DNA of 64,000 bases from Microvirga tunisiensis (GTDB taxonomy: Bacteria; Pseudomonadota; Alphaproteobacteria; Rhizobiales; Beijerinckiaceae). Below the pieces are notes generated by a model that saw only the letters and a list, made by a program, of their open reading frames with translations, did not search any database and was not told where the DNA came from. Both the position numbers and the translations under genes were made by a program. The stretch is from the NCBI RefSeq assembly GCF_009296175.1, contig NZ_VOSK01000001.1, positions 62,001 to 126,000 on the forward strand, in the 5' to 3' direction. This document shows positions 8,749 through 18,303 of the stretch, piece by piece; position 1 is the stretch's first letter; every line of letters begins with the position of its first letter.

Positions 8749-9608
8749 GCTGCTGTCTCCTTCTTGAGTTTGGAGTTGACGACGTCCAGCCGAAAATCCG
8801 GGTTGGACGTGAGCGAGGGGATCCGGGATCTGGCCTTGGCAACCTCGGCGAGATCGACATCGGCGAGAATAACCGTATTGGCCTCAGAACCTGCGGAGCT
8901 TAGAACGCGGCCCCAAGGGTCGATGATCATGGCATGGCCATAAGTCTGCCAGTCACCGGGATGCTCACCGGTGGTTGCCGGTGCCAGAACATAAGCTCCT
9001 GTCTCGATGGCACGAGCCCGTAGCAGCACCTCCCAGTGGGCAGGTCCAGTCTGAGCAGTAAAGGCGGCTGGCACAAACAGGGCCTCGGCCCCTGCCTTGG
9101 CCAGAGCACGATAGAGATGCGGAAAACGCAGGTCATAGCAGATCGACAGACCGAAAATGCCGAGCGGCGTTTCCACGACACGGGCACTCGCGCCCGGACA
9201 GTAATGCGCGGATTCTCGCAGTTCGCGCCCATCAGGGAGGACGACATCGAACATGTGAATCTTGTCGTAGTAGGCTACGGACTGCCCATCCGGCCCGATT
9301 AGGTAACTGCGGTTGACCGGCCTGTCTTCAATCCCATCAAGCACCAGAATGCTTCCGGCCATAATCCAGATTGAATGCCGGCGGGCCGCCGCGGACAACT
9401 GTTGAAGGACAGGATGCTCTGCCTCTGGATAGGCCGACGATTTCATGATCCTCGCCGAACGTACCAGAAAGCTGGCATACTCGGGCAGACAGACAAGCTC
9501 TGCGCCTTGGGCTGTCGCCTCGGCCACGAGCCGCTCGATCGCCGCCAGGTTCCGCTCGATGTCGTCTGTCGGATTGAGCTGCAGGCAGCCAGCGCGAAAA
9601 CGGCTCAT
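8745..9608 (-). CDS. Carbon-nitrogen hydrolase (nitrilase superfamily, Nit-type amidase)
   Basis: A 287-residue protein with the full Glu-Lys-Cys triad of the superfamily: Glu43 in LVCLPEYASF, Lys116 in AYYDKIHMFDV and Cys157 in GLSICYDLRFP. The DKIHMFDV and CYDLRFPHLYR motifs point to the Nit1/Nit2 branch (omega-amidase or deaminated-glutathione amidase-like), which hydrolyses amides of short dicarboxylic acids. The start overlaps the stop of the BKACE gene (ATGA) and its own stop overlaps the cupin start, so all three are coupled. In this context it may release ammonia from an amide intermediate of the pathway. Cytosolic. Confidence 0.9.
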   Translation of the reverse strand: MSRFRAGCLQLNPTDDIERNLAAIERLVAEATAQGAELVCLPEYASFLVRSARIMKSSAYPEAEHPVLQQLSAAARRHSIWIMAGSILVLDGIEDRPVNRSYLIGPDGQSVAYYDKIHMFDVVLPDGRELRESAHYCPGASARVVETPLGIFGLSICYDLRFPHLYRALAKAGAEALFVPAAFTAQTGPAHWEVLLRARAIETGAYVLAPATTGEHPGDWQTYGHAMIIDPWGRVLSSAGSEANTVILADVDLAEVAKARSRIPSLTSNPDFRLDVVNSKLKKETAA

Positions 9609-10480
9609 TGTTGCCGCAGTCCCATAATTTCGCGCGCCTCAGCAGGCGTGGCAAGTTCGCCACCCAGCAGACGTACGATCTGACCGGCCTTTTCAACAAG
9701 CTGCGCGTTGCTCTGCGCCTCCTTGCCCTTTTCGAGGAAGAGGTTGTCTTCCATTCCCACGCGAATATGCCCGCCCGATAGATAGGTCATAGCAACTGCA
9801 GGAAACTCTTGGCGTCCCACACCGAAGGCTGCCCATAGTGCATTCGCCGGGACGGCGTTCTTGAAGTAGGTGATCATTTCGGGCGACGCCGGAGCGCCCC
9901 ACGGGACACCAAGCGCAAACTGGAAAAAGTACTTTTCCGGTAGCTTGCCGTCAGCTTGCATTTTCAGAGCCAGGGCCAAATGGCCGGTGTCGAAAATCTC
10001 CAACTCGGCCAGCGCACCGGACTGCCGGACACCTTCGGCAATGATCTCGATTTGTGTAGGCGTATTGATCAAAGCGCCTCTTCCGAAGTTCAGCGAGCCC
10101 ATATCAAGGCTGCAAATCTCCGGCTTCAGCTCGACGATGTGGCGAACACGTTCAGCTGGCGTTCTCACGTTTGAGCCTGCAGCGAAGCCGTTGGTCTTCT
10201 CCGTGTCGGGCACGAAGCGCGCCCCAGGGCCTGTGGTTAGGTTGATCACGACATCGGTCGATGATGAGCGGATACGATCGACCACGTCACGATAGAGGTT
10301 CAGCTCCATGCTCGGTTTGCCGGTTTCTGGATCGCGCACATGAATGTGAACGATGGCAGCGCCGGCCTTGGCCGCGTCGATCGCGGCATTGGCGATCTGT
10401 TCAGGTGTGACAGGCAACTGCGGATAGCGGGAAGCTACATCGTCGCCCCCAGTGACTGCACATGTAAGAATGGTCTTCAT
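9605..10480 (-). CDS. BKACE family beta-keto acid cleavage enzyme (DUF849)
   Basis: A 291-residue TIM-barrel protein. The start KTILTCAVTGG, LPVTPEQIANAAIDA and the zinc motif AAIVHIHVRDPETGKPS (His45, His47) are diagnostic of 3-keto-5-aminohexanoate cleavage enzyme and relatives. These Zn enzymes condense a beta-keto acid with acetyl-CoA and split it into acetoacetate and a new CoA thioester. Substrate varies widely across the family, so only the reaction type is safe. It lies 36 bases after the second MmgE/PrpD gene and overlaps the amidase gene. Together they suggest breakdown of a nitrogen-containing beta-keto acid. Confidence 0.92.
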   Translation of the reverse strand: MKTILTCAVTGGDDVASRYPQLPVTPEQIANAAIDAAKAGAAIVHIHVRDPETGKPSMELNLYRDVVDRIRSSSTDVVINLTTGPGARFVPDTEKTNGFAAGSNVRTPAERVRHIVELKPEICSLDMGSLNFGRGALINTPTQIEIIAEGVRQSGALAELEIFDTGHLALALKMQADGKLPEKYFFQFALGVPWGAPASPEMITYFKNAVPANALWAAFGVGRQEFPAVAMTYLSGGHIRVGMEDNLFLEKGKEAQSNAQLVEKAGQIVRLLGGELATPAEAREIMGLRQQ

Positions 10481-10516
10481 AGTCTTTCCCTCTTGGGATC
10501 CATTGATAGGCCCGAG

Positions 10517-11905
10517 TCAGGCATTGGCTGCCGAAAGCCGCACTGGCGTCAAGACGCCCACCGCAGTGGGTAAATCATGCGTTGTGGTAATCTCGACGAG
10601 TCGGCGCGTTGAGTCGAACAGAGAGCGAGCGTCTTCCAGGCTGTGAGTTCGCTCGGTGCACTCACGGAACTTCGCCCACAATTCGTCATGGGTGAGTGGA
10701 TCGAAGGCATGCCCTTTGATCTGGACAACTTCGCCCGTATCCAGCACGCGCCCGTCTTTTAGAGTTACTTTGACGCGGTCGCTGGGCGAGTGAGCCGGAT
10801 CACGCGTGTCATAGGCTTCAATGGCAGTAATACGGACTTTACCATAGAAATCCTGGAAGTCCTGGCGTGTCGCAACCTCGGTGGTGACCTCGTTCACCCC
10901 CATGCGCCCTAGGATCACTGCTGCGGCCATAGCGAACTGGCCACTGAACTTTGCCTCGAGACCCGAGACGGGATGCGTGTAGACCAAAACGGTGGCCTGA
11001 CCTTTGCTCATCCTCATCTCAACGTCGGCGACATCTTCCGGACGGACTGGATTGTCTTTTAGTAAGCTCACTAGCGCGTCAAACGAACGGTGCATGAAGT
11101 AACATGTTGGATATCGTTTGATACACAGTCGATGGCTGAGGATTCGCCATTCCTTCCCGGCAAGCGATGGGCTGTCGAGATCGGCATTTCCATCCAGCGA
11201 AAATGCGTTCAGAAAGCCCTTTGGCGCCTCTAACGCAACGGAAGACCCCGTTGCCCCCCTTGCAGCCAGCCGTGCCGAGATCAGTCCGTCGCGGGCAGCC
11301 ATTCCGGCGTGATAGGGTTTAGTCATCGTGCCGAAGTTCACCGACAGCCCACTCGCATGGCTTGCCGCGATTGCCAACGCCGACGCGGCCTGCTCTGCGG
11401 GAAGACGATGCAGCACGGCGATCGCGGCGGCTGTGGCGATCACGCCGAATACCGACGTCGGATGCCAGCCTTTCGCGTGATAGTTTCTTCCCCGCCCAAC
11501 AAGTTCTGCCCAGACCTCATAGCCTGCCATATAAGCGGTGATCATGTCCCGACCGCTGGAGCCCAGCACCTCGGCCTCGGCAAGGATTGCGGGCACGAGA
11601 ACTGCACTGGGATGGCCTGTTAGTGCCTGGTCGTCATAGTCTAGAGCATGCGCAGCTGCACCGCCGATTAGCGCGGCTTGCGCAGGAGCGACGCGGACAT
11701 CGGACAGGCATGCTCGAACTCCGTCTCGGCCCGTGCTTGAGGCAAGCTCTTTTTGTAGTACCGAGACAATCGGCTCGTGCGCGCCGGCCATAATGACACC
11801 AATTGTATCTGTGAAGGCGTCGATGACCAGCGGAATGGCCTCATCCGGCACGTGGTTAAATCGAATGTTCTGGAGAAACTCCCCCAAGTCCAAAGTAAGC
11901 GTCAT
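10517..11905 (-). CDS. MmgE/PrpD family protein (second copy)
   Basis: About 462 residues from the ATG at 11905, which has GGTGGA seven bases upstream; an earlier frame start at 11980 lacks support. The opening LTLDLGEFLQNIRFNHVPDE is the usual start of the family. ALIGGAAAHALDYDD, AGYEVWAELVGRGRN, GWHPTSVFGVIATAAA and KRYPTCYFMHRSFDAL are typical of MmgE/PrpD, with the His and Asp of the dehydratase active site in the first two. It is only distantly like the copy at 5170-6519 and heads a different operon. It probably dehydrates or decarboxylates the substrate that BKACE later cleaves. Confidence 0.9.
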   Translation of the reverse strand: MTLTLDLGEFLQNIRFNHVPDEAIPLVIDAFTDTIGVIMAGAHEPIVSVLQKELASSTGRDGVRACLSDVRVAPAQAALIGGAAAHALDYDDQALTGHPSAVLVPAILAEAEVLGSSGRDMITAYMAGYEVWAELVGRGRNYHAKGWHPTSVFGVIATAAAIAVLHRLPAEQAASALAIAASHASGLSVNFGTMTKPYHAGMAARDGLISARLAARGATGSSVALEAPKGFLNAFSLDGNADLDSPSLAGKEWRILSHRLCIKRYPTCYFMHRSFDALVSLLKDNPVRPEDVADVEMRMSKGQATVLVYTHPVSGLEAKFSGQFAMAAAVILGRMGVNEVTTEVATRQDFQDFYGKVRITAIEAYDTRDPAHSPSDRVKVTLKDGRVLDTGEVVQIKGHAFDPLTHDELWAKFRECTERTHSLEDARSLFDSTRRLVEITTTHDLPTAVGVLTPVRLSAANA

Positions 11906-12655
11906 AAGTTCCACCGGATTTTGGATCGGCGTGCGATCTGAAGCTCCAAGATATCTCGCATTGCGGGAGTTTGTCAACATTATGCAGCCAACACCTGCCT
12001 CAGGACGAGCTTAAAGGACTATCAGGTGCGCATGATTTAGGATTCTATCAAGAAGTTGAAGGGATCCCCGGCGAAGGTGAACCGTAGCAGATGCCGAATT
12101 TTGGTTGAACGGTGTACGTCTACATAAACATGTCGATGTTTCATCCCCTTTGGAAACTATCGGGGAGTGCTCCGGATTGAGAACTCAGTGACCCCACCCG
12201 GACGGCGCCAAGCCGTAGCTAAGAGGCTTGATTCAATTAAGTTATTCTGACTGTACTAGATAACATTCGACAAACAATGCCAGAGGTAGTCCCTCGTTCT
12301 TAGCGGGTGTTCGCAGGACCTCCAGTAAGAGTGGTGCAACATGAAGCGAGAGTCCGCTTCTCGGCCACGTTCGAAAGTTGGGCTCGTCATTGATATCGTT
12401 CCCAAACAGCAGGGAACTTCGAGGTTCTGGAATTAGGCAGCGCAATGGAAGGCCTACCTAAGCGAAGATCGACTGCATTGCTGGCGAAGCGCTTGGGAAT
12501 GTGGCGGCAACCTTGGGCATCTGCGCCTGCTCAAGAGAGTTGGTGTCGGCATTTCGCAGAGATCGCGCTAGTCGTCAGCCGGGCGCCGTTACTAGGTGTC
12601 CTTGGCTACTGCTGCGACCATGGAGCTGAAGCCAACAAAGGCAGCGTACCCGTCG
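11906..12655. other. Intergenic region with no confident gene
   Basis: About 750 bases. A 67-codon minus frame (12242-12445) and a plus frame (12445-12708, overlapping the CMD gene) match nothing I know. The lower part should contain the promoter of the MmgE/PrpD-BKACE operon. No repeat or hairpin of note. Confidence 0.4.
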
Positions 12656-13390
12656 CTAGAATGCGTTCTGTTGGGATGGCCTCTGCGCCAGATAGGACGT
12701 GCCGATGAAATATCCTTCAAGGCCCATCAGCGCAGCCAAGGAGAACACCTCAAGCAATTCCTCTTTCGTCGCCCCAAATCGGAGGGCGTTTTGGATGTGC
12801 ATCTTCATGCCAGGCTCGTAAGTATGAGAGACCGAGCAGTCGATCGCAATATAGATGAACTCTCTCTCTTTTGGAGAGAGCGAACCACTGCGCCAAGGTT
12901 CCATGCACGTTTCGATGAAAACCTCGAAATATTGAGGAAGGAGTTTGGCGATAGTATCGCGCATCGGGCTCCAGTAGCCACGTTCCTCGATAAATTTCTG
13001 ACGGATCGCCGCGCATTGTTCGGGCATCTCAGGAAGAGTTTTGGCATCTTTTTCGCCAGCGGCCTCGCACTCCTGGAGAAGCAGTGGAATTCCTGAATAG
13101 ACAGGATGGTTTGCCAAGGGCATAATTGTCAAAAGCACATCAGCTATGTCGCCCTCCGTTGCGCCGGCTTGCAGCGCCAAGTCAATTTGCTTCTTGATTG
13201 CACGCTCGTTTAGGGAACTCGGCGATGCGTGCAACGCGAGCAGAACTAAATGTTTCTGACGCAAGGTCAGGTGAGGTTGGCTTAAAACACCCTTCCAGAA
13301 TTGCAGAGCTGACTCCTGAATGCGCCCGAATCCGCGGCCCGCGGCCTCCTCCAACGATTTCGATTCAAAAGGCGTATTGATTGCAGACAT
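12656..13390 (-). CDS. Carboxymuconolactone decarboxylase (CMD) family protein, two domains
   Basis: A 244-residue protein with two CMD/AhpD-type helical repeats. Repeat one spans about residues 35-110 (LTLRQKHLVLLALHASPSSL, QIDLALQAGATEGDIADVLL). Repeat two spans about 155-230 (LSPKEREFIYIAIDCSVSHT, ALRFGATKEELLEVFSLAAL). Neither carries the CxxC of peroxidase-type AhpD, so a redox role is unlikely; a decarboxylase, lactonase or scaffold role is possible. It follows the VOC gene with a 24-base gap and is probably cotranscribed with it. Both proteins are common in aromatic ring-cleavage pathways. Confidence 0.85.
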   Translation of the reverse strand: MSAINTPFESKSLEEAAGRGFGRIQESALQFWKGVLSQPHLTLRQKHLVLLALHASPSSLNERAIKKQIDLALQAGATEGDIADVLLTIMPLANHPVYSGIPLLLQECEAAGEKDAKTLPEMPEQCAAIRQKFIEERGYWSPMRDTIAKLLPQYFEVFIETCMEPWRSGSLSPKEREFIYIAIDCSVSHTYEPGMKMHIQNALRFGATKEELLEVFSLAALMGLEGYFIGTSYLAQRPSQQNAF

Positions 13391-13414
13391 GTACGATCCC
13401 CATTCGCCCGTGTT

Positions 13415-13996
13415 TCAGCTGCCATGGACATTGAGAAATTCTTGGCGACTAGCGTAGCGCAAGACCGTGTCGGCAATCTCGTCGCTTTCAACCAATTCTC
13501 TTATCTTAGCGAAATAACGTTTGCGGTCCTCGGTTAGCGGTACCAACTCCACGATCGTACCCACCGCGGCGGGCGCCTTATAATAGGCAACGTTCTTTTC
13601 ACCCTGTGGGGTATAGAAGGCGCAAATCTCCTCGAACCCTTCGCGTTCGAGCCGCTGGCACTCGGAAGCGAACTCAGACGGCCAGAATGCAATGTGGTGG
13701 AGGCCCGACCTGCCTGCGTCGAGAAAGTCCTTGTAGGGTGAAGGCTCGTCATTGATCGGTGAGACAAGTTCAATTTGGGTATCGCCCAGGTACGTGAAGG
13801 CCAGCGCCATATCCATTTGCGTGTCATGGCCGTTGTAGACGAGACGGCGTGCCCCTGCGTTAGTCTGGAATAGCACAAAGCGCTTTACGCCCAGCTTTTC
13901 GACCCAGTAGTTCAGGGCCTCTTCCATGTCACGTACCACGAAGGCAAGCTGAACCCGGTTCCCTATCCCATAGCTGCCTAATTTGCCCTCAAGCAC
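13415..13996 (-). CDS. VOC superfamily protein (glyoxalase / extradiol dioxygenase fold)
   Basis: A 193-residue protein with paired beta-alpha-beta modules. NRVQLAFVVRDMEEALNYWV begins module one. GDTQIELVSPINDEPSPY carries a metal Glu, GLHHIAFWPSEF carries the His of module two, and TIVELVPLT supplies another Glu. This arrangement suits metal-dependent isomerases, epimerases or hydrolases such as methylmalonyl-CoA epimerase relatives. An extension of about 40 residues follows (KRYFAKIRELVESDEIADTV). The first gene of the VOC-CMD pair. The exact chemistry is not readable. Confidence 0.85.
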   Translation of the reverse strand: MLEGKLGSYGIGNRVQLAFVVRDMEEALNYWVEKLGVKRFVLFQTNAGARRLVYNGHDTQMDMALAFTYLGDTQIELVSPINDEPSPYKDFLDAGRSGLHHIAFWPSEFASECQRLEREGFEEICAFYTPQGEKNVAYYKAPAAVGTIVELVPLTEDRKRYFAKIRELVESDEIADTVLRYASRQEFLNVHGS

Positions 13997-14421
13997 CGCC
14001 CTCTCCTTAGCTCACTCCAGCCACGGGATTATCCGCCGCACTCATGTTTAATCGCTAGCAGCAGGGGCAACCAAAATCAATATTAATCCCGTATTGTGCG
14101 AAATTACGATGCGCAGCTTTGTTCTTCACTGTCTCCTCAACGACGCTAGCTAGGGCGTATCACTCGCTGCTCTTCAACGCAACGATTTGCGGCCGAGAAA
14201 GGGGTGGCGATTCTCCAGGCACTCGCCGCTCACGTCTCACACGCAGGGCGAACATTCCTTGCAAGGATATGGGGCCTTTCGCTTTCTCTGGAAACATATC
14301 TTATACTATGCGACTATTTGTGGATAGAACCTAGATTTCGTGCCACGGTAGGAAAGCAGATCCGAATCGAGATATATGATAACGTCAAGATCGGAATTAA
14401 TAAGTCCGGAGACTCCAGGTC
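13997..14421. other. Divergent promoter region between VOC and enoyl-CoA hydratase genes
   Basis: About 425 bases separating divergently transcribed genes. No gene is recognised. Short frames on both strands have no domain. Promoters for both directions should lie here, but I could not assign a clear -35/-10 pair or operator. Confidence 0.45.
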
Positions 14422-15195
14422 ATGGCTGAGTTTGTCTTGAGCGAGCGACGGGGCGCCGTCGGCATCATCACCCTGAACCGTCCCCAGGTTTTGAATGCCT
14501 GGAACGCCGCCATGCGGGAGGAGCTGACCGCCACCCTCGCGATCATGGAAGAGGATGCAGAGGCCCGCGCCGTCATTCTCACGGGTGCAGGCGACCGCGC
14601 CTTCGGGGCCGGTCAGGACCTCAATGAGACGAAAACCTTCGATCCGGATCGGGCAGAAGTGTGGATGGGCGAATGGGAGCAGCTCTACGACCGCATTCGT
14701 TCGCTGTCGAAGCCGATCATCGCAGCCCTGAACGGCGTCGCCGCTGGCTCCGCGTTCCAGGTGGCCCTCCTGTGCGACATCCGCGTCGGCCATCCAGGCG
14801 TGACCATGGGCCAACCGGAGATCAACTCCGGAGTTGCCAGCACCACCGGCCCCTGGATCATGCGCGAGCACGTTGGTCTCGCAAGAACCATTGATCTGAC
14901 ACTCACCGGGCGCATGATGGACGCGGATGAGTGCCACCGGATCGGCGTCATCAACCGCTTGGTGCCGCAGGACAAGGTGATGAGTGAATCGCTTGCGCTT
15001 GCAGAACTTCTCGCGAGCAAGCCGCCCGTCGCCATGCGCCTTGATCGCCAGCGCTTCCGTGAGATGACGGAAGAGGGGTTCCGCGACTGTCTCGCGGCCG
15101 GCATCCGCATCCAGCGCGAAGCATACGCGTCGGGAGAGCCAGCGCGCATGATGGAGGAGTTCTTGGCTCGCAAGGCCGCGGCGAAGGAGATTTGA
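14422..15195 (+). CDS. Enoyl-CoA hydratase/isomerase (crotonase) family protein
   Basis: A 257-residue crotonase. The oxyanion-hole segments are ILTGAGDRAFGAGQDLNE (residues 53-69) and ALNGVAAGSAFQVALLCDIR (102-121). The active-site Glu equivalent is Glu133 in MGQPEINSGV; the second Glu is not obvious, as Ser/Thr occupy the following loop. Members hydrate, isomerise or split acyl-CoAs in fatty or aromatic acid breakdown. It leads a plus-strand set with an acyl-CoA ligase 30 bases downstream and a Rossmann protein, together able to activate an acid and act on its thioester. Cytosolic. Confidence 0.92.
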   Translation: MAEFVLSERRGAVGIITLNRPQVLNAWNAAMREELTATLAIMEEDAEARAVILTGAGDRAFGAGQDLNETKTFDPDRAEVWMGEWEQLYDRIRSLSKPIIAALNGVAAGSAFQVALLCDIRVGHPGVTMGQPEINSGVASTTGPWIMREHVGLARTIDLTLTGRMMDADECHRIGVINRLVPQDKVMSESLALAELLASKPPVAMRLDRQRFREMTEEGFRDCLAAGIRIQREAYASGEPARMMEEFLARKAAAKEI

Positions 15196-15225
15196 AGTCT
15201 TGGCCAACTCATAGAGACATTTTTG

Positions 15226-16761
15226 ATGTCACGCGACAACACCTGTCTCGGCGATTTACTGCGACTTCAGGCCGAGAAGAACCCGGAAGGCCTTTTCGCC
15301 TCCTTCAACGGCGAACCCGTGAGCTTTGCCACGCTGGATGCGCAATCATCGGCTTTAGCCGCATGGGCGCGCTCCCGTGGCTTGCGATCCGGTGATCATG
15401 TTGCGGTGATGATGCGCAACAGCATTGAGACCCTTGCGGTGGTGTTCGGCCTCGCCAAGGCGGGCTTGGTCTGGGTGCCGCTCAACGCGCAGCAGCGCGG
15501 TCAGGGCCTGCAATATATCATCAACCACTCGAAGTCTGCTTTGGTCATCGCTGATGCCGACCTCCTGCCGACGATTGGCGAATGCGGCGCGGACGATCCC
15601 CGCGAGGGGTTCCTCGTTCGGGGAGCAGCCGACGATCATCCAAGCCTGGCCGACGTCCTGAGCACAGAATCCCTCTTCACGGAACCTGCGCCCAGCATGG
15701 ATGCACCCTTCGCCATCATGTACACCTCCGGCACGACCGGCCAGCCCAAAGGCGTGATCGTCTCAAACCGCATGATCCGGCTGGCGGGAGACGGGGTCAG
15801 CCTCGTCGCAGCCTCCCGCTCAGGCGACGTGATGTTCGTGTGGGAGCCGCTCTACCATATCGGCGGAGCTCAGCTTCTGAGCCTGCCGATGACCCACGGC
15901 GTGGTCCTTGCAATGGTCGATCGCTTCAGCGCAAGCCGCTTCTGGAGCCAGGTGCGCGAGTACAATGCAACGCACATCCACTACCTTGGCGGCATTCTCC
16001 AGATCCTCCTCAAACAGCCAGAATCGCCGGCGGATCGCGACCATGCTGTGAAGATCGCCTGGGGAGGTGGTTGCTCGGGCGACATCTGGGAGGCCTTCCA
16101 GAACCGCTTCGGCGTTCAGATCCGCGAATGCTACGGCATGACCGAAGCCTCTAGCATCACGACCTTTAACGACAAGGGCGTCGTGGGATCGGTAGGAAAT
16201 GCCGTGCCATGGTTCACGGTGGAACTGCTCGGTGCCGACGGTCAGCTGGTACCGCAGGGAGAGCGCGGAGAGATCGTCGTGCGCACCACGGTACCGGGCG
16301 CGATCTTCCCAGGGTACTTTGATAATCCATCGGTAACCGAGAAAGCTCTTCGGAACGGCGCTCTATATACGGGCGATCTCGGCACAAACGACCGGGAGGG
16401 CAACCTGACCTTCCACGGCCGCATGACCGACAGTGTCCGCTGCCGTGGCGAGAACGTTTCCGCCTGGGAAGTCGAGCGCGTCGTCTCTGACCATCCGGCC
16501 GTCGAGGATTGTGCCATGATCGGTGTCACGGCGGAGATCGGCGAGCAGGACATCAAGCTCTTCATCAAACCAAAGATTGGCGCCAGCATACGGCCCGCGG
16601 AGGTTTCCACCTGGCTCTCCGCACGCCTCGCAAGCTACCAAAACCCTCGCTACATCGCCGTCGTCGACGAGTTCGAGCGCACGCCGAGCCAACGCATCAT
16701 GAAGCATAAGCTCTCAAAGCGTCTCGATGATTGCTGGGACAGACTCGCGAAAGGTCTCTGA
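15226..16761 (+). CDS. Acyl-CoA synthetase (AMP-binding, CaiC-like ligase)
   Basis: About 511 residues from the ATG at 15226 (a TTG precedes it directly). The ATP motif YTSGTTGQPKG (about residues 166-176), the YGMTEAS motif, YTGDLGTNDREG with the ribose-binding Asp, and the closing PSQRIMKHKL Lys region are complete for the ANL superfamily. The overall style resembles crotonobetaine/carnitine-CoA ligases. It forms an acyl-adenylate, then a CoA thioester, supplying the crotonase encoded upstream. The substrate acid is unknown. It ends one base before the ATG of the next gene, indicating a tight operon. Confidence 0.92.
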   Translation: MSRDNTCLGDLLRLQAEKNPEGLFASFNGEPVSFATLDAQSSALAAWARSRGLRSGDHVAVMMRNSIETLAVVFGLAKAGLVWVPLNAQQRGQGLQYIINHSKSALVIADADLLPTIGECGADDPREGFLVRGAADDHPSLADVLSTESLFTEPAPSMDAPFAIMYTSGTTGQPKGVIVSNRMIRLAGDGVSLVAASRSGDVMFVWEPLYHIGGAQLLSLPMTHGVVLAMVDRFSASRFWSQVREYNATHIHYLGGILQILLKQPESPADRDHAVKIAWGGGCSGDIWEAFQNRFGVQIRECYGMTEASSITTFNDKGVVGSVGNAVPWFTVELLGADGQLVPQGERGEIVVRTTVPGAIFPGYFDNPSVTEKALRNGALYTGDLGTNDREGNLTFHGRMTDSVRCRGENVSAWEVERVVSDHPAVEDCAMIGVTAEIGEQDIKLFIKPKIGASIRPAEVSTWLSARLASYQNPRYIAVVDEFERTPSQRIMKHKLSKRLDDCWDRLAKGL

Positions 16762-16762
16762 G

Positions 16763-17848
16763 ATGACGATGGAACCGACCATACTGCTCACTGGGACCGG
16801 TGCATTCGCCGCTCGCATCCTGTTCGATATCGCCGCTACCGTGGGCACCCCCACCCGCGTGGTTCTCGCGGGCCGGAACCGCGAGCGCCTGCAATGGCTC
16901 AAGGTCGCAGCGGGCGCGCGAGCTGCGATCTTCAACACACCCGTGAGCATCGTCACTCGCGAGGCCGATCTTCTTGCGCTAGGCGCCGCCACGGAAGTCC
17001 TCGACGAGACAAAACCGAATGTCGTCGTGCAGGCGGCCTCTGTGCAGACATCGTCCGTGATCGCGGGATCAGGCGATGATTGGAGCAGGCTTGTCGCAGA
17101 AGGCGGGCTGAGCGCGACCGCAGTCTTCCAGGCGCTTCTCAGCTCCCGCGTGGCAGCAGCCATGACGCGCTTGGGAAGCACCGCCCCGCTGATCAATTGC
17201 AGCTTCCCGGACGTGGTGAACGGATTGATCAAGGCGCTGGGCCATCGGGTCATGTGCGGCATGGGCAATGTCGCGATCCTCTCCAATGCCTTTGCGGCCG
17301 ACCGCGATCTGATGGACAGGAGCCGCATCAAGGTCCTTGCCCATTATCAGCATCTCGGAGCATGGCGCCGCCCGGCCGAAGCGCGCGCTGGATCGGCGCC
17401 GAGGGTCTGGATCGACGATGAAGAGATCGGCAATGTATTTGGCACATTTCGGGATGTGAAGCTGACGCCGGAGCCGGTCATCGACATCTCCGGAGCGAGT
17501 GGCGTGCCGATGATCCTAGCCCTCGCGCAGGGTCGCTCCTGGACTGGCCATGTACCGGGGCCTTACGGTCTGCCGGGAGGCTACCCGGTTCAGCTTGTCG
17601 ACGGCGTGCTGGATCTCGACCTGCCGCCATCCGTCTCTCGGGACGAAGCCGTCGCATGGAACGCCCGCTTCGAGGAAGAGAACGGCCTCGTGGTCGGCGC
17701 GGATCGGCATGCACGCTACACGGGCGTCCTGCGCGAACGTCTGGCACAACATTCCCCCGCGCTGGCGGAAGGCTTCGATGTGGTGGATCTCGAGGGCATC
17801 TACTGTTCGATGCAGGACCTGCGCACGAGGCTACAGAAACGGGCCTGA
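16763..17848 (+). CDS. NAD(P)-binding Rossmann-fold protein, saccharopine dehydrogenase-like
   Basis: About 361 residues from the ATG at 16763, just after the ligase stop; the longer frame start at 16727 lies inside the ligase gene. The N-terminus ILLTGTGAFAARILFDIAAT contains a GxGxxA-type dinucleotide site. VVLAGRNRERLQWL gives the acidic/basic end of beta-2, and VVVQAASVQTSS resembles the saccharopine-dehydrogenase-like fold. GSTAPLINCSFPDVVNGLI suggests a substrate loop. I cannot name the reaction; reduction of an acyl or keto intermediate is plausible from the operon. Third gene of the crotonase-ligase set. No membrane segments. Confidence 0.7.
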   Translation: MTMEPTILLTGTGAFAARILFDIAATVGTPTRVVLAGRNRERLQWLKVAAGARAAIFNTPVSIVTREADLLALGAATEVLDETKPNVVVQAASVQTSSVIAGSGDDWSRLVAEGGLSATAVFQALLSSRVAAAMTRLGSTAPLINCSFPDVVNGLIKALGHRVMCGMGNVAILSNAFAADRDLMDRSRIKVLAHYQHLGAWRRPAEARAGSAPRVWIDDEEIGNVFGTFRDVKLTPEPVIDISGASGVPMILALAQGRSWTGHVPGPYGLPGGYPVQLVDGVLDLDLPPSVSRDEAVAWNARFEEENGLVVGADRHARYTGVLRERLAQHSPALAEGFDVVDLEGIYCSMQDLRTRLQKRA

Positions 17849-17909
17849 CCCCAGGCAGCATCGTCAACTTAATGGCTTGAGATAAATCCACTCCAGCTGG
17901 AGTGTCCGA

Positions 17910-18275
17910 TCAGGGGCCAGTGGCAACGCCCGATATCTCGGCCCAGGTCATGAAGGCTCGGGCTCGAGCCGTTCGATGAACGACGGCGCGCCAGAGCCAA
18001 CGCTTCCGGCCAGCGATGCCGATGACGACCTCATCAATGTGCCACTTGTCTCCTGGCGCCGGAAGACGCCTGCGGATCTGGTTCGCGAAACTCTGGCCGA
18101 ATTTCATCGCCCACTGCCCGACGGTCTCATGACTGACCCCGATCCCTCTGGTTGCGAGCATTTCCTCCACCATGCGCAGGCTCAAGGGGAAGCGGAAGTA
18201 CAGCCAGATGGCATAGCTGACCAACTCAGCCCGAAAGCCTTGGCGGGCGTAACGAGGATGTCGGCTCGGAATCAT
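17910..18275 (-). pseudogene. IS6-family transposase remnant, 3' truncated
   Basis: A 121-codon frame. Residues 1-95 match the N-terminal half of IS6/IS26-type transposases: AELVSYAIWLYFRFPLSLRM, VSHETVGQWAMKFGQSFANQ, PGDKWHIDEVVIGIAGRKRW and LWRAVV, including the first Asp of the DDE triad. After LWRAVV the sequence loses similarity and stops, so more than half of the catalytic domain is missing. No flanking inverted repeats were found. It marks the boundary between the catabolic block and the next accessory block. Not expected to be active. Confidence 0.85.
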
Positions 18276-18303
18276 GCCTCATCTATGCCGTCTAGACGGT
18301 CAT

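Noticed and set aside
12242-12445. 67-codon minus frame that looked like a regulator C-terminus
   Set aside because: No continuous match to LysR or IclR ends and no other frame pieces nearby.
17656-17880. Arg-rich plus frames inside 16763-17848
   Set aside because: Shadow frames of the Rossmann-protein gene, with high Arg and Gly typical of wrong-frame reading in GC-rich DNA.
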